From the NCBI RefSeq assembly GCF_003284935.1, contig NZ_QMEV01000016.1, positions 1 through 64,000 of the forward strand: a stretch of 64,000 nucleotides of DNA, given 5' to 3'. Each line of letters starts with the position of its first letter. Within the stretch, counting starts at the first letter, position 1. A program made the translations under genes and the position numbers. The notes below the pieces were generated by a model that saw only the letters and a list, made by a program, of their open reading frames with translations, was not told where the DNA came from and searched no databases. The stretch is from Mycobacterium colombiense (GTDB taxonomy: Bacteria; Actinomycetota; Actinomycetes; Mycobacteriales; Mycobacteriaceae). Of the stretch, positions 1 to 11,529 are shown piece by piece.

Positions 1-70
1 GAACCAGGTCGATGCCACTGAGGGCATTCGGCGGCGTGACGGGACGCGCGCCCTCATCCGTGCCGGTCAT
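1..70 (-). CDS. dciA: DciA-like protein (Rv0004 family), N-terminus only
   Basis: Only the first 23 codons are inside the window; the rest continues past the left edge. The ATG at 70-68 overlaps the recF stop codon as ATGA, so translation is probably coupled to recF. The visible peptide begins [10 protein letters not shown] and is too short for domain assignment. The call rests on position: in mycobacteria the gene after recF is Rv0004, a DUF721/DciA-family protein that in other bacteria helps load or activate the replicative helicase. The short peptide itself neither supports nor contradicts this. Confidence 0.7.
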   Translation of the reverse strand, partial: MTGTDEGARPVTPPNALSGIDLV

Positions 71-1224
71 GAGCGCATCTCCGAGACCCGGCCCGAGTCA
101 CTGTCGCGCAAGTCGACGTGCACCTGGCGGGCGTCCCAGCCCGCCGGAATGTCTTCGAGCACCGCCGCGGTGACCAGCACCTGTTCGGCTGATTCGGCGA
201 CGGTGGCCAGCGCGCGGCGCCGCGCGGCGTCGAGTTCGGCGAAGACGTCATCGAGCAACAACACGGGTTCGCTTTCTTCCGCGCGGAGTAATTCGTACGC
301 CGCCAACCGCAGCGATAACGCGAAGGACCACGACTCGCCATGGCTGGCAAAGCCTTTCGCGGGCTGATCCCCGAGCCACAACTCCAGATCGTCGCGATGC
401 GGACCGACCAGACACATGCCCCGTTCGAGCTCGGCGTCGCGGCGCGCCGACAGCGCCGCCAGCAAGGCGGCTTCCAGGAACTCCCGGTCGGCGCCCGCAA
501 TCTCGGCCGCGGCCTCGGCGCCCAGGCTGGAGCGATAGCCGATGGATGCGGCCCGCGAGCCCGGTGCCAGCAGCTGGTAGGCCTTTTCCACCTCCGGCGT
601 CAACTGGTTCACCAAATCGATACGGGCGCCCATCAATTGGGCACCGTATTCGGCCAGCCTGCTGTCCCACACGTCGAGCGTGTCCAGTGCGCTCTGGTCG
701 CCGCGATAGCGGGCACCGGACAAAGATTTCAACAGCGCGGTGCGCTGGCGCAGGACCTTTTCGTAGTCGGCGCGGACCGCGGCCACCGCGGGTCGGCGCA
801 CCGTCGCGAGATCGTCGAGGTAGCGGCGCCGGTCGGACGGGTCGCCCCGCACCAGCGACAGGTCTTCGGGAGCGAACAGCACCGCACGCAGCACGCCGAT
901 CACCTCGCGCGTGCTGCGCACCGGGGAGCGATTCAGCCGGGCCTTGTTCGCCCGGCCCGCCGCGATCTCCACGTCGACCGCGCACTCCCTGCCTTCGTTG
1001 ACCACGATCGTGGACACCACCGCGCGGTCGGCGCCGGCGCGGATCAGCGGCGCATCCGTGCCCACCCGATGTGAGCCCATCGTGCTCGAATACCACAGCG
1101 CCTCAAGCAGATTCGTCTTCCCGAACCCGTTGGATCCAATGAAGACCGTCCGACCAGGCTGCAATTCGAGGTCGGCGTGTGCCCAGGACCGGAAATCGCG
1201 CAGTCCCAAATGCCGGACGTACAC
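67..1224 (-). CDS. recF: RecF, DNA replication/repair ATPase
   Basis: RecF is an SMC-like ABC ATPase that binds gapped DNA and, with RecO and RecR, promotes RecA loading during recombinational repair of stalled forks. The 385-residue product has a Walker A motif (GSNGFGKT, about residues 31-38), an ABC-signature region ([10 protein letters not shown]) and a Walker B motif ([11 protein letters not shown]) near the C-terminus; length is normal for the family. The start is GTG at 1224, immediately after the dnaN TAG stop (1227-1225), so the two genes abut without spacer. The stop overlaps the next gene's ATG. Cytoplasmic; part of a dnaN-recF-dciA operon. Confidence 0.96.
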   Translation of the reverse strand: MYVRHLGLRDFRSWAHADLELQPGRTVFIGSNGFGKTNLLEALWYSSTMGSHRVGTDAPLIRAGADRAVVSTIVVNEGRECAVDVEIAAGRANKARLNRSPVRSTREVIGVLRAVLFAPEDLSLVRGDPSDRRRYLDDLATVRRPAVAAVRADYEKVLRQRTALLKSLSGARYRGDQSALDTLDVWDSRLAEYGAQLMGARIDLVNQLTPEVEKAYQLLAPGSRAASIGYRSSLGAEAAAEIAGADREFLEAALLAALSARRDAELERGMCLVGPHRDDLELWLGDQPAKGFASHGESWSFALSLRLAAYELLRAEESEPVLLLDDVFAELDAARRRALATVAESAEQVLVTAAVLEDIPAGWDARQVHVDLRDSDSGRVSEMRS

Positions 1225-2424
1225 CTAGCCAGGCAACCGGACAGGCATCAACAGGTAGACGTAATCGGTCGGCAGGGCGCTGTAGGGTCCCGCGCCGGTC
1301 GGGTGGCTGTCGTCGTTCAATGCCGGTCGCAACAGCGCCGGCTTCCCCGGCGTCGTGAAACCGAAGGACACCCGCTCGGAATGGACCGAGCCCAACCCGT
1401 CGGTCAGATACGTCGGGTTGAACGCGATGGTCAACGGCTCGCCGACGAAATCCACGGCCAGGTCCTCTTCGGCCCGGCCGACATCGTCGGCGCCGGCGGA
1501 CAACCGTAGCGATCCTTCGCTGAATTCCATCCGCACCTGAGCACCCCGGTCGGCCACCAACGCCACCAGCTTGATGGCTTCGGTCAACTCCGCGACGTTG
1601 ATGGTGGCGACAGCCGTGTGCTCGGCCGGCAGCAGCTGGCGAAACTTCGGGAACTCCGCATCCAGCAGCCGGGTGGTGGAGCGCTTGCCGTTACCGCTGA
1701 TGCCGAGCAATCCGTCTTTTCCGACACCGGAGCCCGCACCCAATGCCAACCGGACCTCGGAGCCGTCGGCGCCGGTCCGGGCGGCTTCGGCCAGGGTCTT
1801 GGCCGGCACCAGGACCGCGGCCTCGATGTCAGGCGAGGCCGCCGACCAGGTCAGCTCGCGAACCGCCAGGCGGAAGCGGTCGGTGGCCGCCAAAACGACC
1901 GTGTCACCCGAAATCTCAACCCGGATGCCCGTCAACATCGGCAACGTGTCGTCGCGGCCGGCCGCGATGGCGACCTGGCTGATCGCCTCGGCGAACAGGT
2001 CCGCGGGCAGCGTCCCGGTCTCTTCGGGCAGCGCCGGCAGTGTCGGGTAATCCTCGACCGCCATCGTCGGCAGCGAGAACCTGGCGTTTCCGCAGTGCAG
2101 TGCCACCCGATTACCGTCGACGTAGAAGTCGATGGGCTTGTTGGGCAGCGCCCGCACAATGTCGGACAACAACCGGCCGGATACCAAAACGCTTCCCGGA
2201 GAAGCTATTTCGGCGGCGACCTGCGCCTCGGCGGAAACCTCGTAATCGAATCCGGAGATCGTCAGGCCCTCATCGGTCCCGGAGAGCAGCACGCCGGACA
2301 GCACCGGCACCGCGGGTCTGGACGGCAGGTTCTTCGCCACCCACGACACCGCGTCGGCGAAAGACTCCCGCACCAAACGAAATTTCAAGTCGCTGAGGCC
2401 AGCCGTTGTCGTCGCCGCGTCCAT
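1225..2424 (-). CDS. dnaN: DNA polymerase III beta subunit (sliding clamp)
   Basis: DnaN forms the ring-shaped processivity clamp that tethers the replicative polymerase to DNA and recruits repair and mismatch factors. The 399-residue product has the normal clamp length. It starts [15 protein letters not shown], shows the three-domain clamp sequence pattern throughout, and ends with the conserved clamp C-terminus ([14 protein letters not shown]). ATG at 2424. It lies on the far side of oriC from dnaA but on the same strand, the standard mycobacterial arrangement. No gnd gene lies between dnaN and recF, unlike M. smegmatis-type fast growers. Confidence 0.98.
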   Translation of the reverse strand: MDAATTTAGLSDLKFRLVRESFADAVSWVAKNLPSRPAVPVLSGVLLSGTDEGLTISGFDYEVSAEAQVAAEIASPGSVLVSGRLLSDIVRALPNKPIDFYVDGNRVALHCGNARFSLPTMAVEDYPTLPALPEETGTLPADLFAEAISQVAIAAGRDDTLPMLTGIRVEISGDTVVLAATDRFRLAVRELTWSAASPDIEAAVLVPAKTLAEAARTGADGSEVRLALGAGSGVGKDGLLGISGNGKRSTTRLLDAEFPKFRQLLPAEHTAVATINVAELTEAIKLVALVADRGAQVRMEFSEGSLRLSAGADDVGRAEEDLAVDFVGEPLTIAFNPTYLTDGLGSVHSERVSFGFTTPGKPALLRPALNDDSHPTGAGPYSALPTDYVYLLMPVRLPG

Positions 2425-2992
2425 AGCGTCCCTTCACCTACTCAGCGTTTCGAATCCATTGGCTAGCCTCCCCCCGCTAGCACGGGGCTCCGCCACGAAC
2501 GCCGATGACATGTGATGAGCCAACGACGACCGCAACGGCAGTCGAAGAACAACCGTAGATCCTTCGACGCCATCTTGAAAGCTAATCGCAAACCCCGACA
2601 ACCCGAGCTGACCAAGCTCCAGACGACGAGTGTGCACCGGGCGTCCCCAAGCCTGTATTTCAAAGAAGAACCGATGAAGAGATCTCAGTACCAGTATTAA
2701 GGCCTGTGCAATCTGGGGACAGCACCGTCTCGGCCCAGCTAGCGCCGCGATCGGGTTGTGCATCGGTCCGTGAACGCCTGTGGGCGACGTGTTGGGCGGG
2801 TGGGGACGAACGACGACTGTGCACCCAAGCCGTGTTACTACACCGGCGTTTAATTGCGTTGTTCACAGCCCTACCCACATGTCCGCGCTGTGGCGGATGT
2901 GACAGGCGGGTGTGAAGTTTCTCGAAAAAAATCTCAGGCAGGCGCGGAGAAAGCCCGAAATCAGGGCCGGGAGCGCAGGGAGAGAAGAGATT
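2425..2992. other. oriC, chromosomal replication origin (dnaA-dnaN intergenic region)
   Basis: This 568-nt gene-free stretch between dnaA and dnaN is where mycobacterial oriC maps. DnaA-box-like 9-mers are visible: TTGTTCACA at 2859-2867, CTACCCACA at 2871-2879, and looser TGTGCA-containing copies near 2630, 2705, 2757 and 2818. A comparatively AT-rich stretch at about 2650-2705 (around GTATTTCAAAGAAG and ending CAGTATTAAGG) is a candidate unwinding element. The region also must hold the dnaN promoter. The boxes are degenerate, as in other mycobacterial origins, so their exact number is uncertain. Confidence 0.9.
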
Positions 2993-4528
2993 TCAGCGCT
3001 TGGAGCGCTGGCGGATGCGAGTGGTGAGCTCCTTGACGTGATCAAAAACCTCACGCCGCTCGGCCATCTCGGACAAGATCTTGCGCTGCGCGTACATGAC
3101 CGTGGTGTGGTCGCGGCCGAACGCCTGCCCGATCTTGGGCAGTGACAGATCAGTGAGCTCGCGGCACAGATACATGGCGATCTGGCGCGATTGGGCCAGG
3201 GCCCGAGTCTTGCCGGGGCCGCGGAGCTCCTCGACGGTGGTGTCGAAGTATTCGGCGGTGGCCGCCATGATGGTGGCCGCGCTGATCTGCATGGTGCTGG
3301 CGTCGGCGATCAAATCGCGAAGCACGATCTCGGCCAGCGCCTTGTCGATCGGTGTTTTGTTCAGCGATGCGAATGCGGTGACCCGGATCAGGGCGCCCTC
3401 GAGCTCGCGGATGTTGCGCTCGATGCTGCTGGCGATGAGCTCGAGCACGTCGTCGGGCACCGCGAGGCGCTCCATCTGTGCTTTCTTGCGCAGGATGGCG
3501 ATGCGGGTTTCCAGCTCGGGGGGCTGGACGTCGGTGATCAGGCCCCACTCGAATCGGGTGCGCAGCCGATCTTCCAGGGTGGCCAGCTGTTTGGGCGGGC
3601 GGTCCGAGGAGATGACGATCTGTTTGTTGGCGTTGTGCAGCGTGTTGAAGGTGTGGAAGAACTCTTCCTGGATACCTTCCTTGCCCTCGATGAACTGAAT
3701 GTCATCGACCAGCAGCACGTCGACGTCGCGATAGCTGCGCTTGAACGCGACCTTGCGGTCGTCGCGCAGCGAGTTGATGAAGTCGTTGGTGAATTCCTCG
3801 GTGGACACGTACTTGACCCGCATCCCCGGGAACAGTCGCTGCGCGTAGTTGCCGGCGGCGTGCAACAAATGGGTCTTGCCGAGGCCGGACTCGCCCCAGA
3901 TGAACAACGGGTTGTAGGCCCGGGCGGGCGCCTCGGCGATCGCCAGGGCGGCGGCGTGCGCGAACCGGTTCGAGGCGCCGATGACGAACGTGTCGAAGGT
4001 GTAGCGACGGTTGAGGCTCGTTCCGGCGGCGACGGCCGGATCGATCGCGTGTGGCCGCTCGGTGAAGTAGTTCGGCCAGCCCGCCTGGTTGTCGGTGACG
4101 GTCTCGCTGTTCTCGAAAGCTTCTTCGGTGTCGACGGCCGCGTCGCCGGCGGGGAAGCCAGGATCGCCTCCCGGGAACGGCTCGGCCGGGGGGATGAGTG
4201 CGTCCTCGACGTCGTCGGGCGGGGGAGCGATGCGCACGCCCAGTTGAATCTGCTGCCCGAGCCGGCGGCTGAGCGCATCGGTGATCGGTGCCCGCAGGTG
4301 TCGTTCGATCTCGTTCTGCACGAAGCTGCTCGGCACCGACAGCAGAGCAAATCCCTCGACGATGGTCAGCGGGCGCACGAGGTTCAGCCACGCCCGCTGT
4401 TGAGGAGTGAGGGGAGTGACCAGAGTCGTGCGGTTGGCCGTCATGCCGTCCGCGGGGGGCTCACCGTTGAGCTCGGAAACGACCGCATTCCACACTGTCG
4501 TGAAACTGGAACCGGGGTCATCGGTCAA
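2993..4528 (-). CDS. dnaA: Chromosomal replication initiator DnaA
   Basis: DnaA is the AAA+ initiator that binds DnaA boxes, oligomerises at oriC and melts DNA. The start chosen is TTG at 4528-4526, preceded by a GGGAG ribosome-binding site; it gives (M)[15 protein letters not shown], matching the annotated start of other mycobacterial DnaA proteins, for 511 residues. An upstream in-frame ATG at 4591 would add 21 residues but sits beside the DnaA-box cluster. Seen in order: N-terminal domain I, acidic/proline-rich linker, Walker A GESGLGKT (about 211-218), Walker B LLVDDIQF, and the domain IV signature [13 protein letters not shown] (about 469-481). Three DnaA boxes upstream imply autoregulation. 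Confidence 0.98.
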   Translation of the reverse strand: MTDDPGSSFTTVWNAVVSELNGEPPADGMTANRTTLVTPLTPQQRAWLNLVRPLTIVEGFALLSVPSSFVQNEIERHLRAPITDALSRRLGQQIQLGVRIAPPPDDVEDALIPPAEPFPGGDPGFPAGDAAVDTEEAFENSETVTDNQAGWPNYFTERPHAIDPAVAAGTSLNRRYTFDTFVIGASNRFAHAAALAIAEAPARAYNPLFIWGESGLGKTHLLHAAGNYAQRLFPGMRVKYVSTEEFTNDFINSLRDDRKVAFKRSYRDVDVLLVDDIQFIEGKEGIQEEFFHTFNTLHNANKQIVISSDRPPKQLATLEDRLRTRFEWGLITDVQPPELETRIAILRKKAQMERLAVPDDVLELIASSIERNIRELEGALIRVTAFASLNKTPIDKALAEIVLRDLIADASTMQISAATIMAATAEYFDTTVEELRGPGKTRALAQSRQIAMYLCRELTDLSLPKIGQAFGRDHTTVMYAQRKILSEMAERREVFDHVKELTTRIRQRSKR

Positions 4529-4591
4529 CGACGCATCTCCCTGGTTCTCGAACGTCCCGACCCGAGTCACACACGCTTGGCGACAAAGCAA

Positions 4592-4623
4592 CTGTCCACA
4601 TAGTTATACACAGGTGTGGACAG
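4592..4623. promoter_or_regulatory. Triple DnaA-box cluster upstream of dnaA
   Basis: Three 9-mers lie within 32 nt: CTGTCCACA (4592-4600), TTATACACA (4604-4612, a perfect match to the E. coli TTATNCACA consensus) and TGTGGACAG (4615-4623, CTGTCCACA on the minus strand). They lie about 65-95 nt upstream of the dnaA TTG start, so DnaA binding here could repress dnaA transcription, and they are better matches than the boxes in oriC. Confidence 0.8.
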
Positions 4624-5128
4624 GATGATCGTAGGCGAGCCACAACCTACCGGCGACGGCTCGCGATCTCCGCGCTGGAAGAGAACCTCGGAAGGTTGTC
4701 TAGGCAGCTAGTCGATCCACCATCCTCGCTTCATTGTCGAGCGCTGCTTGTAAGTCTAAGTCGACTTCGCAGAAGCTAACAGTTTTCCGTTCGGCTGCCA
4801 ACCGTTCTGCTGCATTCCAATCGGGTCATTTAGGGTACGTGGGGCTTGCTTCGGCTCGTTATGGTAGCCACGTCCGCGACGAGTGTGACCGAAACGGAAA
4901 ATCTTTCCGGCACGCCACCGCGGCTTCGTTGCGGCAGGCCAGGTTTGACCAGGCGAAGCCTCGTCAGTACCCTCAAACAGTCGCCCGAAAGTCGGCGATA
5001 CGGCTGCGACCCGAACCACTCGGGGACCGCGCCGGCCAGCAGCACCAAGACCACCTCCGGTCGAACGGCAGACGAGCCCGATGCGAAACGTCTGAGCGGC
5101 CGGATGGCAACACAACGAGGAGAACGTC
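4624..5128. promoter_or_regulatory. dnaA/rpmH divergent intergenic region
   Basis: About 500 nt without a convincing gene. It must contain the divergent promoters of dnaA (minus) and of the rpmH-rnpA-yidD-yidC group (plus). Small open frames on both strands here lack homology and good ribosome-binding sites. The part near 4740-4870 is visibly less GC-rich than the coding regions, as expected for promoters. No promoter element could be assigned confidently; TATGGT at 4860-4865 resembles a -10 box but has no clear -35 partner. Confidence 0.5.
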
Positions 5129-5272
5129 GTGGCCAAGGGCAAGCGGACCTTCCAGCCGAATAACCGGCGCCGAGCCCGCGTGCACGGCTTCCGTCTGCGG
5201 ATGCGCACTCGTGCCGGACGCGCGATTGTGTCCGGTCGGCGCCGCAAGGGTCGCCGCGCGCTCTCTGCCTGA
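5129..5272 (+). CDS. rpmH: 50S ribosomal protein L34
   Basis: L34 is a small, very basic component of the large ribosomal subunit. The 47-residue frame reads (V)[19 protein letters not shown] and ends [11 protein letters not shown], the standard L34 pattern ([17 protein letters not shown]; RRRKGR). GTG start at 5129 with a GAGGAG ribosome-binding site about 6 nt upstream; TGA at 5270-5272. rpmH immediately precedes rnpA, as in nearly all bacteria, with a 23-nt gap to the next start. Confidence 0.97.
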   Translation: MAKGKRTFQPNNRRRARVHGFRLRMRTRAGRAIVSGRRRKGRRALSA

Positions 5273-5295
5273 TCGCAACGGCAGGTCTTTCGGCG

Positions 5296-5655
5296 GTGCT
5301 TCCCGCACGCAACCGCATGACGCGGTCAATTGACTTTGACGCGACGGTGAAGCACGGGATCCGGATGGCACAGCCCGATCTCGTCGTGCACTTTCACCGC
5401 GGCGAAGACGGCGACGAAACCCGCGCCCCGCGCGTCGGATTGGTGGTCGGCAAGCCCGTCGGGTCCGCCGTCGAACGCCACCGAGTCGCTCGCCGGCTGC
5501 GGCACGTCGCCCGAACGCTGTTGGGCGAACTCGGGCAATCCGATCAGCTGGTGATCCGCGCGCTGCCCAGCAGCCGCACCGCCTCCTCGGCCCGACTCGA
5601 ACAGGAACTGCGCCGCTGCTTGCGCCGCGTGCCGACGGCGGGACGCAAACCGTGA
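5296..5655 (+). CDS. rnpA: Ribonuclease P protein component
   Basis: RnpA is the protein cofactor of RNase P, which with its catalytic RNA removes 5' leaders from pre-tRNAs. The 119-residue product is basic and has the RNase P protein signature ([16 protein letters not shown], about residues 55-70) and an N-terminal [13 protein letters not shown] segment. GTG start at 5296. The stop TGA (5653-5655) overlaps the yidD GTG as GTGA, so yidD is probably translationally coupled. Confidence 0.95.
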   Translation: MLPARNRMTRSIDFDATVKHGIRMAQPDLVVHFHRGEDGDETRAPRVGLVVGKPVGSAVERHRVARRLRHVARTLLGELGQSDQLVIRALPSSRTASSARLEQELRRCLRRVPTAGRKP

Positions 5656-5999
5656 CGACATGGATGCGGATGCGCGCACCGCTGCAAAGCGCCGGAAGAG
5701 CGACCGCCCGCGGCGTGATTTTCCTAATTCAGCTGTACCGGCACATGGTGTCGCCGCTACGTCCAGCGACGTGTCGCTTCGTCCCGACCTGCAGCCAGTA
5801 CGCAGTCGATGCGCTCAACGAGTACGGCCTGATTCGGGGGATCTGGTTGGCTGCGGCCAGACTCGCTAAATGCGGACCATGGCATGAAGGCGGCTGGGAC
5901 CCGATCCCGGACCGCCCCGGATGCCACGTGAATTGCCAAGATGCCAGCGCCGCCCGGGCCGTCCGCGCGCCGCGAGGGGAGAGTGAATCTTTTGTTTGA
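5652..5999 (+). CDS. yidD: YidD membrane protein insertion efficiency factor
   Basis: YidD is a small inner-membrane-associated protein that assists YidC/Sec-dependent insertion of membrane proteins. The 115-residue product contains the family core with the diagnostic cysteines: [14 protein letters not shown] followed by [17 protein letters not shown] start at 5652 overlaps the rnpA stop by 4 nt. Its 3' end overlaps the yidC start by 17 nt. The C-terminal 20-25 residues after the WDPIP motif are not conserved in what I recall of the family. Confidence 0.93.
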   Translation: MTTWMRMRAPLQSAGRATARGVIFLIQLYRHMVSPLRPATCRFVPTCSQYAVDALNEYGLIRGIWLAAARLAKCGPWHEGGWDPIPDRPGCHVNCQDASAARAVRAPRGESESFV

Positions 6000-7077
6000 T
6001 TTCTTCAGTCTCGACTTCGTCTACTACCCGGTGTCGTGGATCATGTGGGTCTGGTACAAGCTGTTCGCCGCCATGCTGGGGCCGTCGAACTTCTTCGCCT
6101 GGGCGCTGTCGGTGATGTTCTTGGTCTTCAGCCTGCGGGCGTTGCTCTACAAGCCCTTCGTCCGGCAGATCCGCACCACTCGCCAGATGCAGGAACTGCA
6201 GCCCCAGATCAAGGCGCTGCAGAAGAAGTACGGCAAGGACCGCCAGCGCATGGCGCTTGAGATGCAGAAGCTGCAGCGCGAGCACGGGTTCAACCCAATC
6301 TTGGGCTGCCTGCCGATGTTGGCGCAGATCCCGGTGTTCATCGGTCTGTATCACGTGTTGCGCTCGTTCAACCGGACCACCGGCGGGTTCGGCCAGCCCC
6401 ACCTGTCGGTGGCGCAGAACCGGCTGACGGGAAACTACGTCTTCACCCCGACCGACGTCGGACACTTCCTGGATGCGAACTTGTTCGGCGCCCCGATCGG
6501 CGCCTCCATGACGCAGCGCACCGGGTTGGACGCGTTCACCTTCTTCAGCCGTCCGGCCGTGGTGGCGGTGGGCCTGCCGGTGATGATCCTGGCCGGGGTC
6601 GCGACGTACTTCAACAGCCGGGCGTCGGTGGCACGGCAGAGCCCGGAAGCGGCGGCCAACCCGCAGACCGCGATGATGAACAAACTCGCGCTCTACGTGT
6701 TCCCGCTCGGCGTCGTCGTCGGTGGTCCGTTCCTGCCGCTCGCCATCATCCTGTACTGGTTTGCCAACAACATCTGGACCTTCGGCCAGCAGCACTACGT
6801 CTTCGGGATGATCGAGAAAGAGGAAGAAGCCAAGAAGCAGGAAGCCATCCAGCGCCGGGCCGCCAACGCGCCGGCGCCGGGGGCCAAGCCGAAGCGGAAT
6901 CCCAAGGCGGCATCGCCGGGTGGCAACGGAGCGCCGACGGCCGATGACGAGGTCCCCGCGGCCGGCTCGGCGAATGCGGATTCCGACGCGGCAGATCCTG
7001 CAGCGGCCGAGGCTAGCGACGGGCCGATCAACCGCACGCCGCGGCCCGGGGCGCGACCGAAAAAACGCAAACGCTGA
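5983..7077 (+). CDS. yidC: Membrane protein insertase YidC
   Basis: YidC inserts and folds integral membrane proteins, alone or with SecYEG. GTG at 5983 preceded by AGGGGA is chosen because it gives (V)[18 protein letters not shown], aligning with other mycobacterial YidC starts; a start at 5941 would place 14 unrelated residues in front. Product 364 residues: hydrophobic segments around residues 10-45, a cytoplasmic helical hairpin rich in Q/K ([20 protein letters not shown]), further transmembrane segments around 100, 190 and 230-260, and a long basic/Ala-rich C-terminal tail ending RPKKRKR that probably binds ribosomes. Confidence 0.96.
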   Translation: MNLLFDFFSLDFVYYPVSWIMWVWYKLFAAMLGPSNFFAWALSVMFLVFSLRALLYKPFVRQIRTTRQMQELQPQIKALQKKYGKDRQRMALEMQKLQREHGFNPILGCLPMLAQIPVFIGLYHVLRSFNRTTGGFGQPHLSVAQNRLTGNYVFTPTDVGHFLDANLFGAPIGASMTQRTGLDAFTFFSRPAVVAVGLPVMILAGVATYFNSRASVARQSPEAAANPQTAMMNKLALYVFPLGVVVGGPFLPLAIILYWFANNIWTFGQQHYVFGMIEKEEEAKKQEAIQRRAANAPAPGAKPKRNPKAASPGGNGAPTADDEVPAAGSANADSDAADPAAAEASDGPINRTPRPGARPKKRKR

Positions 7078-7158
7078 TTCGGGCGGAATGACTTGCGGGG
7101 CCGCCGGGAGAGGGCGACCCGAATTGGGCTGGGGCCCATTGATTGAGGGAGAGAAGAC

Positions 7159-7725
7159 ATGACAGACGCCGAGACCACCGAGCGGGACGTCGATACGGAA
7201 CTCGACGCGCAATCGGCCGCCGAGGATGCCATCGAGTCCGGCTCCGAGGACATCGATGATCTGGAGGAGCGCTTGGTCGCCGAGGGCGAGATAGCCGGCG
7301 ACTACCTCGAAGAGTTGTTGGACCTGTTGGACTTCGACGGCGACATCGACTTGGACGTCGAGGGCAGCCGCGCCGTCGTCAGCATCGACGGCAGTGACGA
7401 CCTGAACAAGTTGGTGGGTCGCGGCGGCGAAGTGCTCGACGCCCTACAGGAACTCACCCGGCTCGCGGTGCACCAGAAGACGGGCGTGCGAAGCCGGCTG
7501 ATGCTCGACATCGCGAGCTGGCGTCGTCGGCGCCGGGAGGAACTCGCCGCGCTGGGGGACAAGGTCGCGCGCCGGGTCCTCGAATCGGGCGAACGCGAAG
7601 AGCTTTCGCCGATGACGCCGTTCGAACGCAAGATCGTGCACGACGCCGTCGCGGCCGTCGACGGGGTGCACAGCGAGAGCGAGGGCGTCGAGCCTGCGCG
7701 TCGCGTGGTTGTCCTGCACGACTGA
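7159..7725 (+). CDS. Jag/KhpB-like KH-R3H RNA-binding protein (Rv3920c-like)
   Basis: The 188-residue product has an acidic N-terminal region (about 1-60), a KH-type domain (about 65-140, with the loop VGRGGEVLDALQELTRLAV) and a C-terminal R3H domain (about 140-185, FERKIVHDAV then a RRVVV end), the layout of SpoIIIJ-associated Jag/KhpB without the Jag_N domain. Such proteins bind single-stranded RNA and influence envelope growth; targets cannot be read from sequence. Located directly after yidC, 81 nt downstream, as in most Gram-positive genomes. A GAGGGAGAG stretch just upstream of the ATG is a good ribosome-binding site. Confidence 0.93.
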   Translation: MTDAETTERDVDTELDAQSAAEDAIESGSEDIDDLEERLVAEGEIAGDYLEELLDLLDFDGDIDLDVEGSRAVVSIDGSDDLNKLVGRGGEVLDALQELTRLAVHQKTGVRSRLMLDIASWRRRRREELAALGDKVARRVLESGEREELSPMTPFERKIVHDAVAAVDGVHSESEGVEPARRVVVLHD

Positions 7726-7796
7726 GCGCACCGAGTTACAGCCGTGTAGTTCCCGCCCGCCGCGCGTCCGAGGTTGACGGTGCGCGTTCCAACTAG

Positions 7797-9484
<1,688 letters not shown>

Positions 9485-9507
9485 CCACCATCCGCGAAGG
9501 GACGACC

Positions 9508-10494
9508 ATGACGCAGCCGTTACGCAAGAAGGGTGGCCTCGGCCGGGGCCTGGCTTCGCTTATTCCGACCGGCCCCGCGGAGGGTGACTCGGGACCGGCG
9601 ACGCTCGGCCCGCGGATGGGCGACGCCGCCGCCGACGTCCTGATCGGGGGACCGCCGCAGCAGGACGCGTCTCCGATGGGTGCCGTCTATCGCGAGATCG
9701 CGCCGGCCGACATCGAGCGCAACCCGCGTCAGCCCCGGCAGGTCTTCGACGAGGAAGCGCTGTCGGAACTGGTGCACTCCATCCGCGAGTTCGGGCTCTT
9801 GCAGCCGATCGTGGTGCGGGCGGTCAAGGATTCGGACAGCGGCGCGCGTTATCAGATCGTGATGGGGGAGCGGCGCTGGCGCGCGGCTCAAGAGGCCGGT
9901 CTGGCGACCATCCCGGCGATCGTGCGCGAGACCGGCGATGACGATCTGCTGCGCGACGCCCTGTTGGAAAACATCCATCGCGTGCAGCTGAACCCGTTGG
10001 AAGAGGCGGCCGCCTACCAACAACTGCTCGACGAATTCGGCGTCACCCACGATGAACTCGCAGCGCGGATCGGCCGGTCGCGGCCGCTGATCACCAACAT
10101 GATCCGGTTGCTCAAGCTGCCGATCGCGGTGCAGCGGCGGGTCGCCGCCGGAGTGCTGTCCGCCGGGCACGCGCGTGCGCTGTTGTCGCTCGAGGCGGGG
10201 GCGGAGGCACAGGAGGAGCTCGCCGCGCGGATCGTCGCCGAAGGACTGTCGGTGCGGGCCACCGAGGAGGCGGTCACGTTGGCCAACCGGAACGGTCCGA
10301 CGACGCCGACGGCGCCCCGTCGCAAGCCGATCCAGATGCCGGGCCTGCAGGACGTCGCGGATCGGCTCTCGACCGCCTTCGATACCCGGGTGACGGTCAG
10401 TTTGGGCAAACGCAAGGGCAAGATCGTCGTCGAGTTCGGCTCGGTGGACGATCTGCAGCGGATTATCGACGTCATGTCCCCGCCCAAGTCATGA
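9508..10494 (+). CDS. parB: Chromosome partitioning protein ParB (Spo0J)
   Basis: ParB is a CTP-dependent clamp that loads at parS and spreads, forming the segregation complex with ParA. The 328-residue product starts [20 protein letters not shown], the conserved ParA-stimulating N-terminus. The CTP-binding region follows, with NPRQPR and the arginine patch GERRWRA, then the HTH domain ([23 protein letters not shown]) and a C-terminal dimerisation domain ending [12 protein letters not shown] 9508 has GAAGGGA upstream. Immediately downstream of parA, likely one transcript with rsmG and parA. Both partner parS sites are in this window. Confidence 0.97.
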   Translation: MTQPLRKKGGLGRGLASLIPTGPAEGDSGPATLGPRMGDAAADVLIGGPPQQDASPMGAVYREIAPADIERNPRQPRQVFDEEALSELVHSIREFGLLQPIVVRAVKDSDSGARYQIVMGERRWRAAQEAGLATIPAIVRETGDDDLLRDALLENIHRVQLNPLEEAAAYQQLLDEFGVTHDELAARIGRSRPLITNMIRLLKLPIAVQRRVAAGVLSAGHARALLSLEAGAEAQEELAARIVAEGLSVRATEEAVTLANRNGPTTPTAPRRKPIQMPGLQDVADRLSTAFDTRVTVSLGKRKGKIVVEFGSVDDLQRIIDVMSPPKS

Positions 10495-10758
10495 ACCAGG
10501 ACACCGTGTAATTACGTCACTGTGACACTGGGGCCGTAGTGCGGGACGTTTGCGTCCCCTCGGCGCCACCCGTCCGACGAAACAGCATGCGCATCAACAA
10601 CTTTCGATAATCGACGCGTCACGGCCGCCCGAGGCCGGCCTCTGGGCGCGCCAACCCCGATGGCCAGGCCAAAGCTGGCCCGATCACGACCCCCTCTCCT
10701 ATCCTGGAGGGGTTGCCGGTGCAGATGGCTGCAGTACCGCACAGGAGCCAGGAGGCTA

Positions 10759-11520
10759 GTGTCCGCTCGAATCACGCCGCTACGGCTCGAGGCATTCGAG
10801 CAGCTTCCCAAGCACGCACGCCGGTGCGTCTTCTGGGAGGTCGATCCGGCGACCCTCGGGAATCAGGACCACCTGGCCGACCCCGAGTTCGAAAAAGAAG
10901 CGTGGCTGTCGATGGTGATGCTGGAGTGGGGCTCGTGCGGGCAGGTTGCGACCGCGGTCCCGGACGAGCGCAGCCAGTCCGAGCCGCCGTGCCTGGGCTA
11001 CGTGTTCTACGCCCCGCCGCGGGCGGTGCCGCGGGCGCAGCGCTTCCCGACGGGTCCGGTGTCCGCCGACGCGGTGCTGTTGACGTCGATGGGCATCGAA
11101 CCAGGACCCGCGGCCGACGATCTACCGAATGCCTTGATCGCGCGGGTGATTGACGAGCTGGTGCGCCGCGGCGTGCGAGCGCTCGAGGCGTTCGGTCGCA
11201 CCCCGGCGGCGTCGGAACTGCAGGATCCGCGGTTGGTCGGTCCCGACGTGCGGCCGGTGCTGGAAGCCGTCGGCGACTGTTCGGTGGACCACTGCGTCAT
11301 GGATGCGGAGTTCTTGAAGGACGCGGGTTTCGTTGTGGTCGCGCCACATACGTACTTTCCCCGACTGCGGCTCGAACTCGACAAGGGTCTGGGCTGGAAG
11401 GCCGAAGTGGAGGCGGCCCTGGAACGCCTGCTGGAGAGCGCACACCTCGAGCAGCCGGTCGGCGCCGGGTCTACGGCGGGAAATACGTTGAAAACGCTGA
11501 AAACCACCGAGGGCGGTTAG
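10759..11520 (+). CDS. Conserved mycobacterial protein (Rv3916c-like), function unknown
   Basis: The 253-residue product begins (V)SARITPLRLEAFEQLPKHAR and closely resembles the protein encoded after parB in other mycobacteria. GTG 10759 is chosen because CAGGAGG sits just upstream. The sequence has an FEKEAWLSMVMLEWGSCG segment and an FLKDAGFVVVAPHTYFPRLRLEL segment, a pattern that could fit a GNAT-like acetyltransferase fold, but I see no decisive acetyl-CoA-binding motif. No signal peptide or membrane segment. It converges with cwlM, 9 nt apart. The 264 nt between parB and this gene contain no recognisable gene. Confidence 0.85.
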   Translation: MSARITPLRLEAFEQLPKHARRCVFWEVDPATLGNQDHLADPEFEKEAWLSMVMLEWGSCGQVATAVPDERSQSEPPCLGYVFYAPPRAVPRAQRFPTGPVSADAVLLTSMGIEPGPAADDLPNALIARVIDELVRRGVRALEAFGRTPAASELQDPRLVGPDVRPVLEAVGDCSVDHCVMDAEFLKDAGFVVVAPHTYFPRLRLELDKGLGWKAEVEAALERLLESAHLEQPVGAGSTAGNTLKTLKTTEGG

Positions 11521-11529
11521 GGCGAACGG

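Noticed and set aside
2471..2487. GC-rich hairpin (CCCCG-CTAGCA-CGGGG type) upstream of dnaN considered as a terminator
   Set aside because: Only about 5 bp of stem, no T-run on either strand, and it lies upstream of dnaN where the promoter is expected.
2512..2700. Small frame inside oriC (MMSQRRPQRQSKNNRRSF)
   Set aside because: Lies within the origin, has no ribosome-binding site and no recognisable family; treated as non-coding.
4529..4591. Longer DnaA starting at ATG 4591
   Set aside because: The extra 21 residues do not match mycobacterial DnaA, and TTG 4528 has a GGGAG ribosome-binding site.
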